Positions 10,851 to 18,392 of a stretch of 33,912 bases of DNA are shown here, in pieces; within the stretch, counting starts at the first letter, position 1; every line of letters starts with the position of its first letter. Under the pieces are notes generated by a model, which had not been told where the DNA came from, did not search any database, and saw only the letters and a list, made by a program, of their open reading frames with translations. The stretch is from Candidatus Abawacabacteria bacterium RBG_16_42_10. Its GTDB lineage: Bacteria > Patescibacteriota > Gracilibacteria > RBG-16-42-10. A program made the translations under genes and the position numbers. The stretch is from NCBI GenBank assembly GCA_001773455.1, contig MEWR01000026.1:11997-45908 (forward strand), in the 5' to 3' direction.

Positions 10851-11652
10851 AAGTTTGCGGGTTTCCGTCTTCTTTCTTGATTTCTTTACTGCCATTGAGT
10901 TTCTTGGTTTCGCTTAAAACATTGTCTACCACTTGTAGTTCGGGAACACTGGCCACGATGGTTTCAGGTGTCGTAGCGGGTTCGACGGTCGGCCCTGTAG
11001 CGGGTGGACCAGGCACGATGGCTTCACTGGATCCGAGACTGATCTCGGGCTTCGACAATTCTTCCAAAGAAATGTCTTTTGCCTCTGCGGCAATTTTGAT
11101 GCCTTCCGCTTTTACCTCCTTGAGCGTATCTACTTGTTCTTCGCTGCTACTGATAATTTGTTCGGTGATGATCCTTTTCTCATCACTATTGGTGATTTGT
11201 TCGGCTGCAACAACAGCTTGTTCATTGTTGCTTTTGATGGCAATGACGGTAGCTGAGTCGATTTTTTTATTGTTTTCAATAATCTTTTTTACTTCACGTG
11301 TGCGCTTTTGTGCCAGATCAAGATGTATTTGAGCTTTTTCAGTCGGTGTCTGGGCAACAGCCAAAACCCAAGCTTCCAAAGTTTGTTTTACGGGATAGAG
11401 GAAATTGAAAGCCGTAACCTCATCGCTGTGATAAGCGTAGATGCTTGTAAAACCGACTGAACTGGCTGCCAGTACTGCTACAAAACTCACGGCAAAACGT
11501 CTACCGATGAGGGAGAAGACGCTTTTTCCCGCATGTAATTGCATCCCCATAAATTTCCACCACAGACGAGCACGAAGGCGCGTCTTAGCTAGAAAAGGAG
11601 CTTTCTGGCGTGATAATTCCCTGAAGTTGTGTTCGAGTGACATTTTGGACAT
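10786..11652 (-). CDS. DUF5667-like single-TM protein, probable sigma-factor partner
   Basis: Central TM; DEVTAFNFLYPVKQTLEAWVLAVAQTPTEKAQIHLDLAQKRTREV; encoded directly downstream of an ECF sigma gene. Confidence 0.75.
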   Translation of the reverse strand: MSKMSLEHNFRELSRQKAPFLAKTRLRARLWWKFMGMQLHAGKSVFSLIGRRFAVSFVAVLAASSVGFTSIYAYHSDEVTAFNFLYPVKQTLEAWVLAVAQTPTEKAQIHLDLAQKRTREVKKIIENNKKIDSATVIAIKSNNEQAVVAAEQITNSDEKRIITEQIISSSEEQVDTLKEVKAEGIKIAAEAKDISLEELSKPEISLGSSEAIVPGPPATGPTVEPATTPETIVASVPELQVVDNVLSETKKLNGSKEIKKEDGNPQTSTGAVVLDSLLESVSLSTNSP

Positions 11653-12175
11653 GCAGTGGAGAAAAGATTGTGGCGATTTTCTGTTTTAGTGTATGGATAG
11701 CGCGATGGATGATCACTCTGATATTGATCTCGGTTTTGTCCAGTACTTTAGCAATTTCTTGATTGTTGAGTTCTGCGAAAAATTTGAGTTGGAGAATTTC
11801 TTGTTGTGCTTCCGGGAGTTGTTCCATGGCACAGAGGACAAGGGCGGTGTCGTCACTGATTCGTAAGTTTCTGGCTATGGTTTCAGGAGCAACAAGGAGC
11901 TGCGTAACATCCTCGATATCGACTTCGACTTTTCGAATGCGGTAAAAGTCGATGATATGATTGCGCGCTATGGTAAAGATCCAGTTTTTGAATGCTGATT
12001 TTTCTTCTTGGTAGGTGTGGAATTTTTCCAGGGCTTTGAGGAATACTTCCGAAGCGAGGTCGAAAGCAAGGTCTTTGTTTCTGCCGGTACGGAAGTAAGT
12101 ATAGCGGTACACTTGATCGAAATACTCCTCGTAGTATCCTGCAAAGCGCTGATAATCTTTGTGAGATATGTTCAC
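11585..12175 (-). CDS. RNA polymerase sigma factor, ECF/sigma-70 family
   Basis: Region 2 (YYEEYFDQVYRYTYFRTGRNKDLAFDLASEVFLKALE...FKNWIFTIARNHIIDFYR) and region 4 (LPEAQQEILQLKFFAELNNQEIAKVLDKTEINIRVIIHRAIHTLKQKI). Confidence 0.93.
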   Translation of the reverse strand: MNISHKDYQRFAGYYEEYFDQVYRYTYFRTGRNKDLAFDLASEVFLKALEKFHTYQEEKSAFKNWIFTIARNHIIDFYRIRKVEVDIEDVTQLLVAPETIARNLRISDDTALVLCAMEQLPEAQQEILQLKFFAELNNQEIAKVLDKTEINIRVIIHRAIHTLKQKIATIFSPLHVQNVTRTQLQGIITPESSFSS

Positions 12176-12230
12176 TTGACCAAGACGTTAATTAGTACGA
12201 AATTAATAGCCTATTGTTACAGGGTGGAAT

Positions 12231-12719
12231 CTAAAAAACATGATACTCATGCACGGTCTTATATTCAACTAATTCTGACTTACTGAACCATAAATCCACT
12301 TCATATTTGGCATCTTTTTCATCGCCGGAGGCATGACAGACATTGTAAACTACTTTTGCTTGTTTATCGGCATGTGTGTAGCTGATATGGCTATAATCTC
12401 CACGAATAGTTCCGGGAGGAGCGGCTTTGGGTTCGGTAGGACCGACTAATTTACGAACGACACTGATAGCTTCTACGCCTTCTAAGACCATCACCACAAC
12501 AGGTGAAGAAGAAATCATTTCCACAGCCAAGTCTCGAGTTTTCTTGCCGCGGCGAATTTCCAAGTCTTCAGTGTAATGTTTTCTGGCAAATTCGGTGTCA
12601 ATATGAACCATTTTAAGCCCAATAAGCTTGAGGCCAGCACGTTCAAATCGATGAATTACTTCACCAACAAGGCCACGCTGTACACCATCGGGTTTCATAA
12701 GCACGAATGTTCTTTCCAT
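12231..12719 (-). CDS. ndk: Nucleoside diphosphate kinase
   Basis: MERTFVLMKPDGVQRGLVGEVIHRFERAGLKL...; active-site-like NVCHASG. Confidence 0.95.
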   Translation of the reverse strand: MERTFVLMKPDGVQRGLVGEVIHRFERAGLKLIGLKMVHIDTEFARKHYTEDLEIRRGKKTRDLAVEMISSSPVVVMVLEGVEAISVVRKLVGPTEPKAAPPGTIRGDYSHISYTHADKQAKVVYNVCHASGDEKDAKYEVDLWFSKSELVEYKTVHEYHVF

Positions 12720-12867
12720 AACAGGGGGATAAATGTAGACGGTACTATACTAATGATCATTGCTGAGGATTTCAATCGTAATGTCAAAGGAAGGTTACTA
12801 TTACTTCCTCATCCTCTTCCTATTTGCTAATTTCAGATATACTATTTACTCTCTCATATTCCTTGTA

Positions 12868-12896
12868 TTGACAAATATTCAGATATAATCCATAAT
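12868..12896 (+). promoter_or_regulatory. Putative sigma70 promoter upstream of the 416 aa exported protein
   Basis: TTGACA - 17 bp - CATAAT. Confidence 0.6.
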
Positions 12897-12925
12897 ACAC
12901 ATCTTGTCTTACTTTATAAAAACGT

Positions 12926-14176
12926 ATGAATTCTCAAAAACTTGATAGAAAAGCCCTAAAGATAGAAAAATCCAACGGATTTGGATCGAATGTCCTTCGC
13001 TGGACGCGCCAAGCTCTTCTGGCCGCCGGTTTGCATGTAGCAGCATTTACAGGTGCGAATCTGGCAATAGAAGCGGGCAGAGAAATGACTGACAGTAATG
13101 TGGCACATGCTCAAACAGATCCTCGTGAAGCTGAGTCTCGCCGTTTATTTATCGAAGGAACAGCAGCTTTTAGAGGAGGGGATTTCGTCACTGCGCGAGC
13201 GGATTTTCTCGAAAGTGAGCGTATAGGTCGTGAATTGCGTTCTGTAGCTTCACCTGAAATGAGCTGGAATATTGCTCTCTGTGATATGCGTATTGCAGGT
13301 TTCGAATTTGTCAGTTCAGATACCGCCATCTCAGAGACACGTCCAATTAATGCTCGAAATGAGAGTCGTGTTGAAGCCGTTTTAGGGTTTTCTACCATTG
13401 CACAGATGCGTCCGGTAAGAGATAATTTGGTTGATGCAAGGGATCGTATGCGAGCTCTGGTCACAACATATAATGCACAATTACAAGAAATCGATGCTTC
13501 GCCTGAACCTGCCAATGCTCGTGAACGGAGAGAAAGGGCAGAGCGAAGAAGTGGAGTAGTGGCTAGTTTGCGATTAGCAAGAGAAGCTGCTGCTTTTGCA
13601 GAGAGATATTTAGGGCGCATCGAGTCACGTTATCATGAGCTTGAAAGTGTAGTTCCATCTACCGGCGACGGTCATACTGATGGTACTTCAGGGCGAGGTA
13701 CCGGAGATGGACGTGTGGTGGTCGTCGAAGGACGTGAGTATGTCGAGCATCGTGAAGATGTTTGGTTCACCACTCCTCGGGCAATATCTTTGGTCTCTGG
13801 TATTACAGGTGTGGCCGCTATGGCTGTGGGTGGTTCGGGTTATTTGCTTAATGTTAGTGATGGTCAAACGAACTTATCACAGTGTCGCCAGTTACAGACG
13901 AGCGGAATGCCTTGTCCTGAAAGTTTGGAAAGATCATTTTATGGTGCCAGTGATAGGGCTGAGATTTTTGCTTACACCTTCTGGGCTGGAGCAGCTGTTA
14001 CTGCCGTATCGACAGTGCTCATTTTGGCTTTACCTACAGAAACTCGGGTTACCAGAGAACCACGAACAACAAGTTCTGTTCGTCCACGTGCATCGTTATT
14101 TGGGATACCAGATTTAACTGTTACTCCTGTTATTTCTGATACTGTGACCGGACTTACTATCGGTGGTCGATTCTAA
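12926..14176 (+). CDS. Exported TPR-like protein with two C-terminal TM segments
   Basis: N-terminal signal-like segment; EAESRRLFIEGTAAFRGGDFVTARADFLESERI helical-repeat-like; TM segments ISLVSGITGVAAMAVGGSGYLL and FWAGAAVTAVSTVLILAL. Confidence 0.75.
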   Translation: MNSQKLDRKALKIEKSNGFGSNVLRWTRQALLAAGLHVAAFTGANLAIEAGREMTDSNVAHAQTDPREAESRRLFIEGTAAFRGGDFVTARADFLESERIGRELRSVASPEMSWNIALCDMRIAGFEFVSSDTAISETRPINARNESRVEAVLGFSTIAQMRPVRDNLVDARDRMRALVTTYNAQLQEIDASPEPANARERRERAERRSGVVASLRLAREAAAFAERYLGRIESRYHELESVVPSTGDGHTDGTSGRGTGDGRVVVVEGREYVEHREDVWFTTPRAISLVSGITGVAAMAVGGSGYLLNVSDGQTNLSQCRQLQTSGMPCPESLERSFYGASDRAEIFAYTFWAGAAVTAVSTVLILALPTETRVTREPRTTSSVRPRASLFGIPDLTVTPVISDTVTGLTIGGRF

Positions 14177-15742
14177 TCAAGAGTCGGTAACAAGATTTTG
14201 CCGAAAATTTATAGCCTCCTTGAGGTGAAGGGACAACACTACCTTTTTTCCGTCTAAATCAGCGATTGTGCGACTAACCTTGAGTAAACGAACGAGGCCA
14301 CGTGGTGAAAGTTGCATGGCTTCTGTGATCGTTGTCATCAGTTCTAAAGCCTCTTTTGAGATTTGTAGTATTTCTGATGCGGTGTTTAATGTTAATTTTA
14401 AATTAGCATTGGTTTTTCCTTGCCGTTTTATTTGTAGTTCATGAGCTTTGCTGACTAAGGTTTTGATTTGCGAAGAAGACTCCGCAACTGACGCTTTCTG
14501 CCAGAGCTTTTTTAGTGGCAGTCTGGGTACATAACTAAATAAGTCGATACGATCAAGAATTGGTCCTGATAGCTTGCGATGATATCTGTCTTTTGCGAAG
14601 GAACTGCACGTACATATTTGTTCGCCCGCAGTTGCGGGACCATACTGCGCCCCCTTTGGAGCTTCGTGTGGCAGGCCAGCAAAACCGCATGCGCAGGGAT
14701 TCATAGCAGCGATCAATTGAAATTCTGCGGGGAAAACTGCTTTGCTTTGTGTGCGTGAAATGGTGATACGTTTTTCTTCCAAAGGTTCTCGCAAACTTTC
14801 TAAAACATCGCGGCGATATTCACTGAATTCATCGAGAAACAAGACTCCATGATGAGCAAGAGTGATTTCACCGGGAGTGGGATGTATGCCTCCGCCGATG
14901 ATGGCATTGGCAGAAGAACTGTGATGAGGGGACCTGAATGGACGGGTAAATGTTTGTTCGGAAATACGTTCGCCACTTATCGAATGAATACTCACAATAT
15001 CGAGCATTTCTTCAAAATTCAGTGGCGGTAAAATGCCAAGGAGTGCTTTCGCAAGCAGGCTTTTGCCGGTGCCTGGGGGACCGGTGAGGAGGACATTGTG
15101 GCCGCCGGCTGCAGCGATGGTAAGAGCGCGTTTGGCATGAATATTGCCGAGTATGTCACGGAAGTCGGCCCCGAGGGGGCAAGGGGCATGTAGAGGGGCA
15201 TGATTAATCATGCCCGTATCTTTCATCGGTGTTATAGCTTTAGCGCTTTGAATGCCTCCAAGCTGATTGATGGAATGTATCTTCAGGCGGTCCGCAACCA
15301 GGCTTGCCTCAAAAGTGTTTTCGGCTGGGATATACGCGTGGGTAAAACCCTGTTTGTGTGCCTGTAAAAGCATGGCCAAAACTCCTGGAACTGAACGAAT
15401 CTGTCCATCGAGGCCGAGTTCGCCCAGAAAGAGTGTTTTGTCCCTATGGGGCAGGGTGATTTGTTTCGTGAAAAGTAAGATACCGACTGCCATGGCCAGA
15501 TCGAGACCGCTACCCTCCTTGCGCATTTGTGCGGGAGCGAGATTGATCGTGATAGCTTTTTTACTCCAACGAAAGCCGCTATTGCTGATAGCAAATTGTA
15601 TGCGGCGTTTGGCTTCTTGTACGGCCGTGTCGCCCAGGCCGACGATGAAGAATTTATTCAGCTGGCTGTAAATTTCTGTTTCGACGGTGATAATTTTGCC
15701 TTCGATGCCGGAAATGCATGCAGAATACGTAAGAATAGCCAT
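14177..15742 (-). CDS. comM: YifB/ComM-like Mg-chelatase family AAA+ ATPase
   Basis: N-terminal FFIVGLGDTAVQEAKRRI; GPPGTGKSLLAKALLGILP; RPFRSPHHSSS; FLDEFSEYRRDVLESLREPLE; NPCACG...CTC...GPILDRIDL. Confidence 0.95.
   Translation of the reverse strand: MAILTYSACISGIEGKIITVETEIYSQLNKFFIVGLGDTAVQEAKRRIQFAISNSGFRWSKKAITINLAPAQMRKEGSGLDLAMAVGILLFTKQITLPHRDKTLFLGELGLDGQIRSVPGVLAMLLQAHKQGFTHAYIPAENTFEASLVADRLKIHSINQLGGIQSAKAITPMKDTGMINHAPLHAPCPLGADFRDILGNIHAKRALTIAAAGGHNVLLTGPPGTGKSLLAKALLGILPPLNFEEMLDIVSIHSISGERISEQTFTRPFRSPHHSSSANAIIGGGIHPTPGEITLAHHGVLFLDEFSEYRRDVLESLREPLEEKRITISRTQSKAVFPAEFQLIAAMNPCACGFAGLPHEAPKGAQYGPATAGEQICTCSSFAKDRYHRKLSGPILDRIDLFSYVPRLPLKKLWQKASVAESSSQIKTLVSKAHELQIKRQGKTNANLKLTLNTASEILQISKEALELMTTITEAMQLSPRGLVRLLKVSRTIADLDGKKVVLSLHLKEAINFRQNLVTDS
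15196..15215. repeat. Perfect 20-bp palindrome within the comM coding region
   Basis: GGGCATGATTAATCATGCCC; shares the GATTAATC core with 7312-7333. Confidence 0.75.
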
Positions 15743-15799
15743 GACAATTGGTATGTCTGGGTATTATAGATGACCAATTATGAAATAAATTATTTGCAA

Positions 15800-15834
15800 T
15801 TCTAAATTCTAAGTTCTAAATTCTAAGTTTAACT
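15800..15834 (+). repeat. Heptamer array element copy 3
   Basis: TTCTAAA TTCTAAG TTCTAAA TTCTAAG TTTAACT. Confidence 0.85.
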
Positions 15835-15880
15835 CTGAAAATCTATTTTCTGTCCTCGAGTCTTCAATTCAGGACAAACT

Positions 15881-15935
15881 AAAAAAGAGGCATTAGCGCA
15901 GGCATAACCTTTTGCATGGCCTCTCATGGTGACAC
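15881..15935 (-). ncRNA. Putative ~55 nt small RNA or attenuator leader (copy A)
   Basis: Minus strand: promoter TTGATT (15964-15969)-N18-TAATAT (15940-15945); transcript GUGUCACCAUGAGAGGC...GCCUCUUUUUU with terminator stem AGAGGC/GCCUCU; strongly similar to 33769-33825. Confidence 0.6.
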
Positions 15936-15939
15936 TTAG

Positions 15940-15969
15940 ATATTAATACAAGTGGGGCGTGGAAATCAA
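15940..15969 (-). promoter_or_regulatory. Putative promoter of small RNA copy A
   Basis: TTGATT-N18-TAATAT; spacing and downstream distance identical to copy B. Confidence 0.55.
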
Positions 15970-16014
15970 GTAAAAATAAAAAAGATCAATTCGTTGTAGT
16001 GAACCCAGAGGTCT

Positions 16015-17418
16015 TTATTTTTGAATTACTTGAAAATCAATCAATTGTATGCCGGTTGGTAAACTGTATGATTTCATTTCGGCTTCGAATGAACGTACTT
16101 GTTCTTCGGTGAGTTCGCCTTGGAGGACCAATGTTCCGTCACTCGTGATTTGGTCATCGCTTGTTAATTTCCAATACGGGGCATTGTCGATCATGAGGGC
16201 AAAATTGCTGAGATCTTTATGTGATTTCGCGAAATCAAGAAGCATTTGTCTTCCTTCATTGTTGAACGTAATAACCAAACGATAATCTTTGGTCTCAGTC
16301 GTACTTCCAGATCCCGTGGTCTCCTCTGTCGGAGTGCTTTTGACTTGTGGCTTGATGTCATGGATTTTATTGCCGATGTGAAGTACGGGTACATAGCCTG
16401 ATTCAGGAGTGAGTGGCTTCAAAAAACGGACGATATCTTGGTATTTTACAAAAGGAACAGATTCTTTCTTCGTGACCAAAATAAAATGCCAGCCGAATTC
16501 TGTTTCGACGGGTCCGACTACTTGATTCAACTCTGCCGAGAATGCAGCATCTTCAAATGCCCTGCTCATGACTCCTCTCGGGAAATTTCCAAGACTGCCG
16601 CCTTTGCCGCTATTACTAGCATCATCAGATAATTCTCTGGCTTTGGCACTGAAATTTTTGGGAGTGATCGTGTCTTTGATTTCATTCATGAATTTTTCTG
16701 CCTGAGACTTGGTGCGGTGAAGATAAGGATTTTGAGCCTTCGATCCGATATATGAGATGAGGATATGCTGGGCGGTGATTTCTTCATGTTCTTTTCTGTC
16801 CAAGACCTTGGCAAACCACAACATGTTTGATGTTGTGACTAATTTCGTAATAGAGCCGGTGCCGGTAGCAAATAATGTATCGGCAATTTCTCTTTGCAGT
16901 CCTTTGCCTGTCTGAAAATCATGGACAGACTTGTCGATAAGGTTGGTATTTTCGCTATATGTCGTCACTACATCATCGAAACTGTCGGGACTTTCTTTCG
17001 CTTCTTCATATGCCCGATTCATACTGTCTTTTTGGCCTTCATTGTATGTTTTCTTTCGAGTGATTTCTTCACCGGTAAAATTCTTACGCTTTTCGCCGAT
17101 GGATAATTGATTGATTTCGGTCATTTTTTCTGCAATCACCGGAGTAAGTTCCGAAGTGTCTCCCGTCAGCACCAGTGTGTTATCAACGACTTCAGAATTG
17201 ATGCTTCGTAATTTTTTTACTTTTGCTCGGTAATCAATAATGGGCTTGATGTCTTGCATAGACATGTCTTGATTCGCAGTCGTAGCGATAATCTGATAGG
17301 TCGCCTTCACCTGTTCTGTGGGCGCTTTTTGGTCATTACTAAGAGAGCACCCGGAGAGGGAGAGAGCGGTGATTGTTATTACAAGAACTGTGGAGGGAAT
17401 GTGTTTTTGTTTTGTCAT
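16015..17418 (-). CDS. Lipoprotein with PpiC-type peptidyl-prolyl isomerase domain and possible flanking SecD-P1-like segments
   Basis: Lipobox LSGCS; ITAQHILISYIG...DASNSGKGGSLGNFPRGVMSRAFEDAAFSAELNQVVGPVETEFGWHFILV is parvulin; C-terminal ITFNNEGRQMLLDFAK...LMIDNAPYWKL...ITSDGTLVLQGELTEEQVRSFEAEMKSYSLPTGIQLIDFQ. Confidence 0.87.
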   Translation of the reverse strand: MTKQKHIPSTVLVITITALSLSGCSLSNDQKAPTEQVKATYQIIATTANQDMSMQDIKPIIDYRAKVKKLRSINSEVVDNTLVLTGDTSELTPVIAEKMTEINQLSIGEKRKNFTGEEITRKKTYNEGQKDSMNRAYEEAKESPDSFDDVVTTYSENTNLIDKSVHDFQTGKGLQREIADTLFATGTGSITKLVTTSNMLWFAKVLDRKEHEEITAQHILISYIGSKAQNPYLHRTKSQAEKFMNEIKDTITPKNFSAKARELSDDASNSGKGGSLGNFPRGVMSRAFEDAAFSAELNQVVGPVETEFGWHFILVTKKESVPFVKYQDIVRFLKPLTPESGYVPVLHIGNKIHDIKPQVKSTPTEETTGSGSTTETKDYRLVITFNNEGRQMLLDFAKSHKDLSNFALMIDNAPYWKLTSDDQITSDGTLVLQGELTEEQVRSFEAEMKSYSLPTGIQLIDFQVIQK

Positions 17419-17467
17419 AAATAATGAGGGTTCATCTCATTATACTAGGAAGCATACCAATTAACAA

Positions 17468-18280
17468 TTACTTCCCGCTGATGATGTGCCAGGTGTGCTC
17501 AGCCAATACGCTAAAAACTCCATTGATGATGTCAGCTCTGTTTTGCTTACCAAAGACAAGCGGATATTTCACAATGACCAATGCCAAAAGATCAATCAGA
17601 TCTCTCGTGGCCAAAGTATCTCTAAAGAATTCAGCAAGATATTTTTTGAAAACAATATCTACACCGGGTGCATCAAGACTTTCCGGTGTCGGTTTGGGAA
17701 GTTCTATGTAAATATGTGTTGTGAGGTCATTTAATGTGTCCGGAGTCAGTGCTTGAAGACATTTGCCCATGAGGAGATTACATTGCATGCGAAGATCTCG
17801 TGACAATTTTCGAAGCTCGAGTGCTGATTGTACCTCTTCTCGCATGAGTCGTCGTTCTTCAGAATTGAAGTAATTTTCAAAGTCATGCATGAGGATGTCT
17901 TTTGTCCCGGGAAGAAGTGTTCCGGATTCGATACATGATTTGATTTGCTCGCGTGTATGTTGAATGTTTTCTGCCGGATTTGTTTTCAGGTTTTGGCTCA
18001 TATCTCCCAGAAGATATTCACACAAAACATTCACCGCTTCGTCTAAGAATTGTTGTTGTGTCTCCGGCACGAGAAGCGAATGGATCGCCTGAACCGCTAT
18101 TTGCGTGAAACCTCGTGGACGCTGGGAGAATACTTTCCTGAGAGCTGTTTCCGCCTGCTCACTACCCGCCGAACCGGGCGCGGGGGAGGTGGTTTTGTCC
18201 TTGGGGGCGGGAAGGGTGATAATGTCTTTTGAATTTCCCATACTGTCGTAAAAGGAGTGATTATAACGATGTTTTGTCAT
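17468..18280 (-). CDS. Hypothetical protein
   Basis: 270 aa ORF, no family recognised. Confidence 0.7.
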   Translation of the reverse strand: MTKHRYNHSFYDSMGNSKDIITLPAPKDKTTSPAPGSAGSEQAETALRKVFSQRPRGFTQIAVQAIHSLLVPETQQQFLDEAVNVLCEYLLGDMSQNLKTNPAENIQHTREQIKSCIESGTLLPGTKDILMHDFENYFNSEERRLMREEVQSALELRKLSRDLRMQCNLLMGKCLQALTPDTLNDLTTHIYIELPKPTPESLDAPGVDIVFKKYLAEFFRDTLATRDLIDLLALVIVKYPLVFGKQNRADIINGVFSVLAEHTWHIISGK

Positions 18281-18392
18281 ACTGCAAAGGTCTATCGCGT
18301 GTCTATTTGCGCACCGAATAGGTTGTTGACTATTAATGTTTCTATTGTTTTGTAGTATACTTTAATGAAGTAACAAAAACAAACAAGAAACA

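Noticed and set aside
13111-13620. 169 aa ORF antisense to the 416 aa exported protein, and other long antisense ORFs (6652..7005, 21175..21756, 15267..15671, 28682..29146)
   Set aside because: All lie opposite well-supported genes and look like codon-bias mirror ORFs.
15830-15927. Short ORF ATGAGAGGCCATGCAAAAGGT... (MRGHAKGYACANASFLVCPELK...) within small-RNA copy A
   Set aside because: The paralogous copy B has indels that shift the frame and gives MRGYVKGPVLRYMPLF*, so conservation is at the nucleotide level, not the peptide level.
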